In this document: piece after piece, positions 45,158 through 55,262 of the stretch
How the letters are laid out: each line of letters starts with the position of its first letter
Numbering within the stretch: the first letter of the stretch is position 1
Origin: Montifringilla adamsi
Lineage: Eukaryota > Chordata > Aves > Passeriformes > Passeridae
DNA: 64,000 nucleotides
Direction: 5' to 3'
NCBI GenBank assembly: GCA_017590115.1
Contig: JAGGNK010003335.1
Coordinates: 14,776,779-14,840,778, forward strand
Translations under genes and position numbers: made by a program
Notes under the pieces: model-generated
What the model was told of the DNA's origin: nothing
The model's database searches: none
The model's input: only the letters and a program-made list of their open reading frames with translations

Positions 45158-46112
45158 AGGGACCCTGTTTCTGCAGAATCACAGAACCCAAGAGCTGTTT
45201 AGTTTAGAAGCTTTTGTGAACACCCAGCAGCAATGGGAATACTGAGGAAGGGGAAGGGAGGGTGTTTTACTTGGTGTTAAATACTTGTACTTTATGTCCA
45301 AGATCTGACCTTCAATAGAGAATCAAGTATCAAGGGAGATGGAAATGCCAGGGGAAGAAGTGCACATGGGGGTAGTTTTGTGTACAGCACCCACACATCC
45401 TGTGGGGCTGTGCAGCTCTCAGAGAAGTAACCATGGATCTCTCTGGGGAAAACACAGCTGGAGGGAGGGAAAGCAGGGCAGCCTTGGGGTGCCAGTCATG
45501 GATAGAGAAAGGCCCTGTGCCAGCTCTGGGGGTTTGGCAATGCATGGAGGGGCCAGGGTGGAGCGTGTCCTGTTTGGATGGCACAGGGATGCAGGATCTC
45601 CCTGTGCCCACGGGGACTGTCCCAGGGAGGGGGGCAGGCAGCAGATCGGTTGTCTGGCACTGAGCCCCCTGATCTGCATCATTTCCAGGGGTTTGTGTTG
45701 TGCAGAGTGTCTGGGATGATCTGGAGTTCATCTGGGGATGCACAGAGCAGGATTTGTCAGGGTGAAGGTCTCCCCCTCCTGTCTGCCCCTGAGCGAGGAT
45801 GGGAGCAGGAGGGAAACCACTCCCCAGGCTCCTGCTCCTGAGCACAGGACAGGAAATCCCAGTGTGCAGCTGGGGGAGCTGCCTGCCTGACCCCCTGGGC
45901 TGGGAATGCCTGTGGGACCACCGGGGTGGGCAGCTGTGCCCCTCACAGGGGTCCCTGCCAGCCTGGCTCCACCTTGTGCATGTGGCACTTGGGGACATGG
46001 GTTACTGGTGGCCTTGGCAGTGCTGGGGGAATTGTTGGACTCGATGATTCCAGAGGGGTTTTCTAAACTAAACAGCTCTTGGGGTCTGTGATTCTGCAGA
46101 AACAGGGTCCCT
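45158..46112. repeat. Inverted repeat pair, 52-bp arms
   Basis: Positions 45158-45209 and the reverse complement of 46061-46112 agree at 51 of 52 bases by eye; the single difference is at 45186/46084. The arms enclose an 851-bp spacer. The right arm is the end of a CR1 copy plus 15 bp of flank. I see no target-site duplication outside the arms. Confidence 0.85.
45962..46097 (+). mobile_element. CR1: CR1 LINE 3'-end fragment (right side of an inverted duplication)
   Basis: Contains 'gtgcatgtggcacttgggg', 'acatgggttactggtggcc', 'gttggactcgatgattcc' and 'tctgtgattctg'. Its last 37 bp plus 15 bp of 3' flank recur inverted at 45158-45209. Confidence 0.82.
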
Positions 46113-47587
46113 GCACAGGTGAGAGCAGGCAAGGCTGGTCTGCAGGTGGGACAGGCAGATTTACCAGCCCTGGAGCTCTGGAAAGGGAAGATCCCAGCTC
46201 AAGGCTGACACCCAGGTCTAAATTAAGAGGCAGGAGCAAGGACAGGCTTTGTGAGCACAGTGGGCCGTGAGTCATGGATGAACTGTGTGTCCAGACTGCT
46301 GTGGGCAGTGGGCAAATCCTTGGGAGGATGGCTCAGGGCAGACAACACCACTCCCAGAAGGAGTCTGAAGGGGACAAAAGGGTTTTAGATGCCATGCCAT
46401 GAGTCAGTGGTACCTGGGCACAGCAGCCAGCCTGGTGGGCACAGCCCGTGAACCCCTTCTGCCCTGTCCTCAGGGACAGCTGCCAGCCTTTGATGCTGTG
46501 GGCTTGGAATCTGCCTGGGGGATCCCAGCTTGCTCCCTTCCCCAGCAGCCCTCTCAGTCTGCTGCTTTCCCTGGGCAAGGGAGAGAGTCTGGGGGTAGGG
46601 AAAGCACAGACAGAAGGGGAAAGGGGTTCTGAGCTCACTCCTGAGGTCAGCAGAATGGGGTTTGTTACCTAATTAAAACCGAGGTCAGGCTTTAAGCTGG
46701 ACCATGGGTGCACGTTAATGATGCTGTGCTGGGGTTAGTAGAACTTTATTTAGCACTGGCTGTGTATTAGCTGTTCTGGAAGGGAAGTCCTAAATATTGA
46801 CCTTGGCACTGTCAGAGTCTGTCTCAGCCTTTCTCTGCCACCTTCACCAGATGGAAATGAAGCACTTTTGTTATTCAAGGTTTTAGAGGGAAAAGCAGGG
46901 CCTGTGGCAGACAGTTTTGTCACTGCAGATGCCAGGTGCAGACTGTCCCTGCCTCCTCAGGGCTGGAGGCCAGAGCTGCCTGGAATCCAGGCACGAGCAC
47001 AAGAGCCATCCCTTGGTGGGCAGTGCCACCTGCCCCGTTAAACACTGACAGATTTTGGGGAATGGAAACCCTGCAAGTCACTGATTGCTGCTGCAGCTGC
47101 TCTGCATGGCCCTGGCCCCTGCTTTGGTTCTCCAACAGCTTTAAACCAACAGATTCTGGTGTTGGAAACAAGGGAAGAATTAGGAACTGAACACCGAGTC
47201 AGGCACCTTTCAAACAGGGGGAGAGGGAGGATTCCTGCAGAAGCAGAGACCGTGACAAAGCCATTGTGTGCCACTGAACTGGTTATCAACAAATCCTTCT
47301 GCAAAGACATTTCTAATGTGGGGTTTCTCTTTGAAAGACAGACCCAGCCAGGCCCAGCCCCCACGATAATCCCCAATAGCTCTGCAGGGACAGACAATGC
47401 ACACAGGATTCCTAAAAATGCCCCAGCTGTGAGTCAGTGCCTGCTGTGCCCAGGAGGGACAAGTGCTGGTACCCAGGGGCAGCCTCGGAGCTCAGGGCAG
47501 CCTTTACCTCCCTGGAATATACATTTGTTTTCAGGGAATATTTACTAAAAGGGTTTGTAAGATCCAGTGCAAGTGCTAATGTGTTTT

Positions 47588-47980
47588 GAGGGCAATAAAG
47601 GGACAAAAAAAAACCACCAAAAAACAAAAAAAGGAGATGGAATAAGCAAGGAAGACTGAAAGAGAAATGGAGGCTAAAGGTGAGAAGGAGGAGTCACAAG
47701 GAATTGGAATCACAAGGCTGGAAGGAAAAAAAGTAAAGGCAGAGGAGTGCAAGAGAAAAAAAAAAAAGTTGATCAGAAATAAAAACAAGGACAGAAAAAA
47801 TAGAGGCTGCAAAAAGGTAGAGGGCCAAGAAAGTGTGGGAGGGGGAAAGAAATGCAGAGGCTGAAAAGGGCAGGAGGCCAAAATAAAGTGGGAGGCCAAA
47901 AGAAGAGAGAAAAAAAGTGGAGGGTGAAAAGGGGTGGGAGGCTGAAGAGGCACATGAGACAGAGAGGAAGGCCTGCCCAG
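47588..47980 (+). repeat. Polypurine-biased tract, about 390 bp
   Basis: Almost entirely A and G on the plus strand, with recurring 'gaggctgaaaagg' and 'gaggccaaaa' pieces in the second half. The strand asymmetry makes opposite frames look like F/S/L-rich proteins. Confidence 0.85.
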
Positions 47981-48103
47981 AGAGGGGTCTAAAGTTTAAT
48001 GGGTTCCTCAGGCAGGACAGGGCTCCCTGGTGATAAGGCAGCACAATGTCCAATTGTTCTCCCTGCACACCGGGTCAGGCCAGCTTCCTCCGTGCCTGGA
48101 GCT

Positions 48104-48212
48104 GCAGGAACACACTCTGGGTTTGGGCTGGACTGTGCCTGCAGGAACACACACTCTGGGTTTGGGCTGGACTGTGCCTGCAGGAGCACACACTCTGGGT
48201 TTGGGCTGGACA
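48104..48212. repeat. 37-39-bp tandem repeat, about 3 copies
   Basis: Units start 'gcaggaacac' at 48104, 48141 and 48180 and contain 'actctgggtttgggctggac'. Confidence 0.9.
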
Positions 48213-48472
48213 CAGCTCAGCTCTTCCCCAGCCAGACCCAGAGCTCTGCAGGCCCTCTGGATAAACTTTCCTTCCCAGCTCCACCCCAGCCCAGGGGATC
48301 AACTTTTCCTCCCTTGCTCCCTAAATGACTTTGGCCTTCCTCCCACTGCTGAGACCTTGATCTTCCTCCCAGCTGAGGCAGCCCCTGATGCAGCTGGCTC
48401 TGGCTCCTTGCCCTTGCTCCCAACCAGCTGAGCCAAAGCCCCACGGTGCCTGGGACCCCAGCATGGTGGGGA

Positions 48473-48720
48473 CAGGGACAGGGAGCTGCTGCTGTCAGAG
48501 GGGACAGGGACAGGGATAGGGACAGGGATAGGGATAGGGATAGGGACAGGGACAGGGATAGGGACAGGGGAAGGGACAGGGGGCTGTTGCTGTCAGGGGG
48601 GACAGGAACAGGGAGCTGTTGCTGTCAGGGGGGACAGGAACAGGAACAGGGACAGGGACAGGGACAGGGAGCTGTTGTTGTCAGGGGGGACAGGGACAGG
48701 GAGCTGTTGCTGCCCTGTCA
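48473..48720. repeat. GGGACA/GGGATA hexamer array with larger units
   Basis: Runs of 'gggaca' and 'gggata' are interrupted four times by 'gagctgttgctgtcagggg'-type spacers, giving a higher-order repeat. It is G-rich on the plus strand and is not the vertebrate telomere hexamer. Confidence 0.9.
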
Positions 48721-48987
48721 GGGGTTTCACCTTTGCTAAATGGCCCGAAGGAGCCAGGAGGCTGCAGGTGCTGGCAAGGGAAGGGGTGGTGGGGACAGGT
48801 GGCCCCGGGGCCATGCAGAGTCTCAGCCTGACACCTGCATCCCCAGCCGGGGAGATCCGAGCCTGCAGAAATTTGTGTTTGGCATCTTTGGTCTGGCTGA
48901 GAGCAGCTCACAGCTCAGAGCATGCTGGTGATGAGGAGTTTTGGCTGTCAGGGCCATCAGGATAATCCCTGTGGTGTTATTTCAGTC

Positions 48988-49180
48988 ATAAATCATGGAA
49001 TCACCACAGAATGGTTTGGGTTGGAAGGGACCTTAAAGCCCACCCAGTTCCATCCCCTGCCATGGCAGGGACACCTCCCACCATCCCAGGCTGCTTCATC
49101 TCCTGTCCAAACTGGCCTTGGGCACTGCCAGGGATGGGGCATCCCTAATCATACTTAATTGCCCAGAGAAGCTGTGGCTT
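48988..49180 (-). mobile_element. CR1: CR1 LINE 3' end, minus orientation
   Basis: Contains 'aatcatggaatcaccacag', 'gggttggaagggacctta', 'gccatggcagggacacct', 'actggccttgggcactgcc' and 'cccagagaagctgtgg'. Confidence 0.87.
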
Positions 49181-49736
49181 CCCCAAACCATTCTATGGTT
49201 CGTGATTTATTTATTTTCCATCAAAAATGATCCATTTATAGTGCTGTGTCACTGCGACAATTTTCCTTTCTGTTTGTTGTTCTGTCTGATTGGTGTTTTT
49301 TTAGTTTGGTTTGTTTTCTTTTTAAGGGTCCAAATATTGTGTTTTGCCATTTTAAATATTTGGGTTTAGTATATTTCTATTCAAATCCTGATCTGGGCTT
49401 CTGCTTCTACCCAGAGCTTCAGGTGAATTTGCAGCAATTTGGAGATTGTCATTTGGAATGATGCTCCCATCACTGAGCCACTCCTCCCTCCCAGCATTTG
49501 GGGGCACCTGCAGGGTTTTGGGGGGCTTTGTCCCAGCTGGGGGGAGCAGCACGCTGCCACCCTAAAGCTGTCCCTGGGGAAGGGACCTGCTGCCTCACCC
49601 TGCACTTGGGAGCCTCCCTGTGCCCGCTGGCCCTGAGCACGCCGGGGGTCTGGGCAGGGGCAGAGCATCCCGGGGATCCCGGGATCCCAGAGCCTGCAGG
49701 GGGAATCTGTGCCCTGGGTGTGTGTGAGCATCCCGC

Positions 49737-49895
49737 GGGCTCCGTGGGGATGTCAGGGATCCCGCGGGGCTCTCAGGGATCCTGTGCGACCATCAGGCCA
49801 TCCCGTGGGGCTCCGTGGGGCCACCAGGGATCCCGCGGGGCTCTCAGGGATCCCGCGGGGCTCCGTGGGGCCATCAGGGCATCCCGTGGGGCTCA
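49737..49895. repeat. About 27-bp GC-rich tandem repeat
   Basis: Units with 'ccgcggggctctcaggga' and 'ccgtggggccatcagg'. It ends about 50 bp from the candidate FGF1 leader-exon donor at 49944. Confidence 0.88.
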
Positions 49896-49944
49896 GCCCC
49901 CTCCTGCCCGGCCCCGCCGCGCTCCCGCCGCCCCCCGCACCTAC

Positions 49945-50120
49945 CGGCGGCTGCGCGGCGCTCCGGCTGCGGCTCCCGGGAGCGCGGGGAGAAGCGGGAC
50001 GGAGCAGGGCGAGCGGGGATGGTGAGGATGAGGAGGAGCTGCCTCGGGGCGGGGGAGCGGCGGGAGGATGCGGGGGGGGAAGGGGGAGGCTGATCGCACC
50101 CACCCCCACGGCGGGGCCGG
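49945..50120 (-). promoter_or_regulatory. Candidate untranslated first exon and CpG-island promoter of FGF1 (proximal)
   Basis: A strong minus-strand donor, CCG then GTAGGT starting at 49944, sits inside a CpG-rich, GC-box-rich, TATA-less stretch (about 49600-50360). Upstream on the minus strand are GGGGTGGG- and GGGCGG-type Sp1 motifs. The position fits one of the alternative leader exons that mammalian FGF1 splices to its first coding exon. The 5' boundary is a guess. The island could also serve a plus-strand transcript, since GTGAGG occurs on that strand near 50020. Confidence 0.4.
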
Positions 50121-50324
50121 GCACGGGCGGCGCAGGGGGCGGCGGCTGCGGCTGGCCAAACCCCCCCCGGAGCGGACAAAACCCCGCAGGAGACGGAGCA
50201 GCATCGGCCCTCCTGCCCCTTCCTGCTGCCCAGGACATTCCTGCGGCTCTGGGTGTCTCGGTGCCCTCCGGGAAGGCGATGAACTCCCTCACCCCAGTCA
50301 GCCCCGAGCGCCCCGGGCAGCGGG

Positions 50325-50495
50325 GAGGGGGTCCCTGCCCTCCCCGGGGGGTTCCTGCCCTCCCCGGGGTGTTCCTGCCCTCCCCATGGGGTCCCTGCCA
50401 TCCCCATGGGGGTCCCTGCCATCCCTATGGGGTCCCTGCCCTCCCCATGGGGGTCCCTGCCCTCCCCATGGGGGTCCCTGCCATCCCCGGGGGCA
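50325..50495. repeat. 21-22-bp GC-rich tandem repeat, about 8 copies
   Basis: The unit 'gtccctgccctccccatggg' with variants 'ttcctgccctccccgggg' and 'gtccctgccatccc'. Confidence 0.9.
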
Positions 50496-50699
50496 GCTGC
50501 CGGGAAGGGGCCGGGGCAGCCCCGGGGCCATGCCGGGCACGGCCGCGTTCCGCTGGCACCGGGCGAGCTTGGCCTTAAAAGCCGAAGTGTTCGGGAGCGC
50601 TGTCAGGCGGATGAAATGCAGCTCCGTGTCCCCAGGGACGGGCGCTGGAGCCTGGTGGCCCTGGTGGCCCTGCCCTGGTGGCTGTGCTGGGGCTCTGCC

Positions 50700-50860
50700 C
50701 TGGCTGGGGGCCGCTGGTGGGCTCGGGGGATGCCGGGGTGGGCTCGGGGGCTGCCAGGGTGGGCTCGGAGCCATGGGGTGCCAGAGTGGGCTCTGGGCTC
50801 GGGGGATGCCAGGGTGGGCTCTGGGTGTGCCGGGGTGGGCTCTGGGCTCAGGGGGTGGGC
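50700..50860. repeat. About 24-bp tandem repeat, diverged
   Basis: Copies of 'gggtgggctcgggggatgcc' and 'ggtgggctctgggctcgggg'. Confidence 0.85.
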
Positions 50861-50897
50861 GCAGATTGGGGTGCGGCTGTGCGGGGTGCGAGGTCGC

Positions 50898-50962
50898 TGC
50901 AGCAGCACTGATGAAGCAGCACTAATGAAGCAGCACTAATGAAGCACTAATGAAGCACTGAC
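50898..50962. repeat. 12-15-bp tandem repeat
   Basis: 'gcagcactaatgaa' units, the last ones shortened to 'gcactaatgaa'. Confidence 0.85.
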
Positions 50963-51734
50963 GGAGCCCGAGCGATGATTTCAGCGCTTGGCCGGGCTCC
51001 ACGAGCCCTTTGATGTGGTGATGTTTGGGCTGCGTTATCTAAAGCTCGCTCAGAACAGGCTTTTAGGCGGCTCACGTGGAGCCAGCGTGTTTGGACAGGC
51101 ATTCCGGGCTGGAAATGCCCGCAGCCCAGACGTTTGGATAAAACATTCCCGAGCTGGCCGTGGTTACCAGCGCCTGCTGGGGACAGCTCCTGGCTCTCCC
51201 CACAGCGCAGGTGGATTCGGAGCTTGCGGGATATATCAATATACTTTTTGTTTCCCCCTTTATTTTTAAGAATCCCGCCCAAGATTTCATCTTGCTTTTT
51301 CAGAAAATAAAAATTAGGTACAGCCAAACATTCCTGAATTTAACAGAGGAGCAGGCCTGGCTTTGCCTCAGGCTCTCCTGGACTAAAGGCATGGGGGTTG
51401 TGAGGATGTGGGGAAGATTAGGAGATGCTGGTCCATTTTCTCCCTCCCTGCAGCCCAGGCCTCCCCACCGGCCGGCCGCCCTCGCCCCCGGTCGTGGCTG
51501 GCACTCAGCAGCCCTGCTTTGCAGACGGTGTCCTGCCAAATTAGAGTCCTTTCTGCCTGTCCCCAAGGCCGATGGCTCCGGGATGGAGCCAAGAGCCGGA
51601 GCGACGCAGACACAGAGCAAACACGGACTTGGGCAGCGGGATCTGCGCCGGGCTTGGGGGAGAGGAGGCTCTGCCAAAACCCAGGCACCGAGCGTGCTGC
51701 ATGGCCCCGGGCCCTGCACCGAGAGCCACAGGGA

Positions 51735-51925
51735 TGGGGACACTGCAGGGGTGGGGACACTGCAGGGGACACTGCAGGGATGGGGACAGAATGGAAATGG
51801 GGAATGCTGCAGGGGTGGGGACACTGCAGGGGTGGGGACACTGCAGGGGTGGGGGACACTGCAGGGATGGGGACAGAGTGGAAATGGGGAACGCTGCAGG
51901 GGTGGGGCCCGTTCAGGGGTGGGGG
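51735..51925. repeat. Compound minisatellite based on 'gggacactgcaggggtg'
   Basis: 17-18-bp units, with a 50-odd-bp larger unit containing 'gaatggaaatggggaa' that occurs twice. Confidence 0.88.
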
Positions 51926-52653
51926 CACTGCCTTGGCAGCAGCTCTGTCTCCCCCCTGCCCTCCCCAGTCCAGCCCTGCGTGGGCAGTGCCAGCAGCACC
52001 TGCAGCAGGTGTCTGTGCTATTTCTCAGCTCTCGGGATGAATTTGATGGGTGCTGCTGCTCCAGTTCCTCTCGTGTCCCTGCCTGTGGTAAGGAGCCTGC
52101 TCACCTCACACCCACCAGTCCCACCAGTAACAGCTCCAGGGCTGTTGGGAAGCACAGTGAGTAATTAACCACGGAGCCCCGAGGAAGCTGCAGGTGCTGC
52201 CCTGCTTGGCCCCAGGCATGCAGGCAGTGCCTGTGAGGGCAGCTGAGCCCCAGCCCCGCTGTCCCGGCAGCTCCTCATCCCCCAAACCACGGTCCCACAG
52301 CAGAGACCACTCAAGCAAAATTTCCTGCACGTTTAGAGTGAGACCCTCGAGATCCTCCAGTCCTGCTTTGGTTCCATCCCTCCTGAAGTGATGGTCCTGG
52401 GGGCACGGCTCTGCCCACAACGAGCTGGAACAGAGCCCCCTCCTGCTCCTGCCAGCTCCCAGAGCCGGGGCAGAGGAAAGGAAACCCCGGCTCTCCTCAG
52501 CACCACACACATGGACGAGCTGCTGAGCTTGGCCAGGAGCTCGGGAACCAGGAACGTGCGGCGCAGACCCTGTGGGAAAGCGCTGCCAAGCCCCCGGGAA
52601 TCAGTGACGCCGTGCCAGGGTGGCAAGCGCAGGATGCTGGAAAAGGCACTCAC

Positions 52654-52760
52654 CTGGGGAGGCTCGAGGTGCGCAGGGCTGGGCGCTGGGGGCGGCTGGG
52701 GGGCAGCGATGCTGACCCGCCCGGGGGAGGACAGGGATGTGCTGGGGTCACCCTGCCCCT
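52654..52760 (-). promoter_or_regulatory. Candidate untranslated first exon of FGF1 (distal)
   Basis: On the minus strand CCCAG is followed at 52653 by GTGAGTG, a near-ideal splice donor, at the transcription-downstream edge of a CpG island (about 52540-53480). Together they look like a second alternative leader exon of FGF1. The 5' limit is not visible. No open frame upstream of the donor resembles a known protein, so it would be untranslated. Confidence 0.38.
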
Positions 52761-53103
52761 CGCTCCACCTCCCGAGCCTGGCAGCGCCTGCCAGGGGCAC
52801 AGCCCGGCCCCTCGCAGCACTCGCGGCTGCCCCCGAGCCGGGAAGGCACCGGGAAGGCGCCGGGTCCCGGCCGGAGCGGCCCCGGGGCTGGCACTGCCGG
52901 GCTCCGCAGCCGCGCAGGACGGGGAAGTATGGATGGATTATCCTTCGCCTTGCTATTTTTTTCCTCTCATGTGATCTTGTTTTTGGACGGCTATTTTGGG
53001 GCTGGACTCCAGCCCAGGTGAAAGACAGGGATTGAGTCCAGCCTCCCCCTTCCCGGAGGCGCTCCCAGGACCTCTGCCCGCCCGGCGGCGGCTCGGGGAC
53101 AAA

Positions 53104-53147
53104 CCCTGCCACCAGCCCTGCCACCAGCCCTGCCACCAGCCCTGCCC
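53104..53147. repeat. 12-bp tandem repeat
   Basis: 'ccctgccaccag' repeated about 3.5 times inside the CpG island. Confidence 0.9.
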
Positions 53148-53857
53148 GCGGCCAGCTGTCCCCGTGCTGCTGCAGAGCCCTTTCTGTGCCCTGCTGCCCT
53201 GGGCAGCGCTCGGGGGGCTGATGGAGCACCCCGGCCCGGTCACCGCTCCGTCCCGCGGCCACCCCGCCCTGCGACATCCCCAGGGCTGGCGCTGGCACCG
53301 GCGCGGCTGCGGGCCCGGAGTGTCCCAGCAGCGTTTGCCTCTCGGTGCCCGTTTCCCCCAGAGCAGCCTGGCAGGAAGCTGCCGGGAGATAAATGCATTA
53401 AAAATATGCTCGGAGCGTGCGGCAGCCTGGGGTGCCATCAGCCCCCGGTGCCACCAGCGCCGGCAGGACAGGGACAGGAGGGGACAGCGCGGGAGAGGCA
53501 CGGCAAGGGACTTATTTAATTGTTTTCTTATTCCTGCTTCCCATTAAGCAGTTTTATGTGAAATAAGGAATTGATCTCTGACATTGACTCTCACCAGGGC
53601 CAAAGCTTTCCTCGTGCAGTCTCTCCACATTAGGGTGTTTATCATAACAAGGGGGATTTTGATGACCAGAAACTCCTACGGAGCCACTTTTCCCTTCAAC
53701 AACCTTTGAAGAAGGAAGAGGGGGAAAGCCGCTTTGTGAAGGTAACGGAGGTTTTAATGAAGGGAAAGGTGGATAAAACGGACTGGGAAAAGCCCGAGGG
53801 AGGCGCAGGGAGAGTCCGGGGCCGCCAGAGGGCACCGCGGAACCGCAGCAGGCACAT

Positions 53858-54100
53858 CTGGCACAGCTGGATGGGGAGGGCACAGCTGGATGGGAGAGGG
53901 CACAGCTGGATGGGGACGGGCACAGCTGGATGGGGAGGGCACAGCTGGATGGGAGAGGGCACAGCTGGATGGGGACGGGCACAGCTGGATTGGGACGGGC
54001 AGTGCTGGATTGGGGCGGGCACAGCTGGATGGGATGGGTACAGCTGGATTGGGACAGACACATCTGGATGGGGACAGGCACAGCTGGATGAGCGGGCACA
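53858..54100. repeat. 20-bp tandem repeat carrying CAGCTG E-boxes, about 12 copies
   Basis: The unit 'gcacagctggatggggacgg' varies at its end. Diverged 'cacagctgg' copies continue to about 54320. Confidence 0.92.
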
Positions 54101-54659
54101 GGGCAAGGCAGGGGGGATGGCCCTGCCAGGGGGCACAGCTGGAGCCAGGGCACAGCTGGTCTGGCTGTGGCACATCTGGCAGCCATGGTGCATCTGAGGC
54201 CCGCGCAGGGGAGAGTGCAGCATCCACAGCTGGAGCACAGCTGGGTGGCAGCAGAGCAGAGCTGGCTGCTCTGGCCCAGTGGCAGCGGGTGCAGCCGTCC
54301 CTGTGCACAGCTGGAGTCACACCGAGTGGACATCTGGCGGCCCAGGGTACCTCTGGGGGCTCCCCAATCTGCACAGATGCCCCAGGTGTGGGCTGTGTTC
54401 CTGAGTGAGCACGGGTGGGGTTGGGGCTCTGCCAGGCAGGAGCCTGGGCCTCACTAAGAGCCTCTTGCCCTCTCTGATCCCTGCCAGAACCTGTCACCGG
54501 CCCAGGCAGACACAGGACAGTGATTGTGTTTGTCTTTGCCGTGGTGTTGAACGTGACTCTCAGTCCTGACTCCTTGTCCAGGATCCCTTTGGAGTTTCCC
54601 AGTCCCTGTTTCCCAGGAGGGAGCAGCCCCTCCTGAGGAATGACTCCCAGCCTTTGTAT

Positions 54660-54945
54660 TTTAACAAATGACCTGAGACACTGACCCCAGTGTTGTTTAC
54701 TCGGCTGGGCATTAGCTCAGAGTCAAGAGCTGCCTCCCAGAGGGCTCTCCTGGATACCCTGACCAGGAGGCTCTTCTGTAATTACATTCCAGGGAAAACA
54801 GACATCTCCTGATTCATTTAATATGTGACATGTTGCATTTAGATATGTAACAGAAGTCCCATTACCTTAAAAGTCCTGCTGTTATCAAGTACTGACTTAA
54901 TTACAGTTTTATCTAAAAATAGATCAAGTTAGCTTGACAGAATCC
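54660..54945. promoter_or_regulatory. Candidate conserved non-coding block
   Basis: An AT-rich unique block in otherwise GC-rich, repeat-laden DNA, with 'gttgtttac', 'tctgtaattacattcc', 'tgttatcaag' and 'acttaattacag'. The contrast with its surroundings is the main argument. Confidence 0.27.
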
Positions 54946-55085
54946 ATTTGTCCTCCTCCCCTGCAGTTCCTGCTCCATCATGACCAGCAGCAATCCACTG
55001 CCACAGCCTTGTCCCAAGAGCTGCTGAGATCCCACGAGCATGCTTGCTTTTCCCTCAGCACAGTCTTCCAAAACTTGCTAAACAC

Positions 55086-55262
55086 AGAATCACAGACTCA
55101 TGGACTGGTTTGGAGTGGAAGAAACCTTAAAGCCCAACTGGTTCCAGCCCCTGCCATGGCAGGGACAACTCCCACTGTCCCAGGCTGCTCCCAGCCCTGT
55201 CCAGCCTGGCCTTGGGCACTGCCAGGGCTCCAGGGGCAGCCCCAGCTGCTCTGGGCACCCTG
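55086..55262 (-). mobile_element. CR1: CR1 LINE 3' end, minus orientation
   Basis: Contains 'agaatcacagactcatgga', 'gccatggcagggacaact', 'gcctggccttgggcactgcc' and 'ccagctgctctgggcaccc'. Confidence 0.87.

Larger units (their letters stand above)
36774..49944 (-). other. FGF1: Inferred FGF1 5' non-coding intron
   Basis: The acceptor beside the first coding exon requires an upstream leader exon. If the donor at 49944 is used, the intron is about 13.2 kb; with the donor at 52653 it is about 15.9 kb. No other coding exon is visible in between. The stretch holds CR1 fragments, a poly(T) tract, an inverted duplication and several candidate conserved blocks. The start of this intron is inference. 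Confidence 0.4.
49600..50360. promoter_or_regulatory. CpG island
   Basis: CpG-dense, GC-box-rich sequence around 49900-50200, flanked on both sides by GC-rich minisatellites (49737-49895 and 50325-50495) that blur its limits. Confidence 0.5.
52540..53480. promoter_or_regulatory. CpG island with an AT-rich core
   Basis: CpG dinucleotides are dense on both sides of a sharply different AT-richer block at about 52925-53000. That block contains an M-box/E-box (TCATGTGA), a TAATCC-type homeobox site and an A-rich run. The contrast suggests a promoter core in a CpG island. A 12-bp tandem repeat lies at 53104-53147. Confidence 0.4.

Noticed and set aside
45158..46112. DNA transposon with 52-bp terminal inverted repeats
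   Set aside because: No transposase, no target-site duplication at the outer edges, and the right arm is clearly a CR1 end plus flank, which fits an inverted duplication better.
48473..48600. Interstitial telomere repeat
   Set aside because: The hexamers are GGGACA and GGGATA, not TTAGGG.
51160..52164. 334-codon plus-strand frame with 'GVGTLQGW' repeats
   Set aside because: It is driven by the compound minisatellite at 51.7-51.9 kb, and the rest is compositional.
52333..53298. 321-codon minus-strand frame across the distal CpG island
   Set aside because: CpG-island composition explains the lack of stops. No family recognised. More likely promoter and leader-exon DNA.
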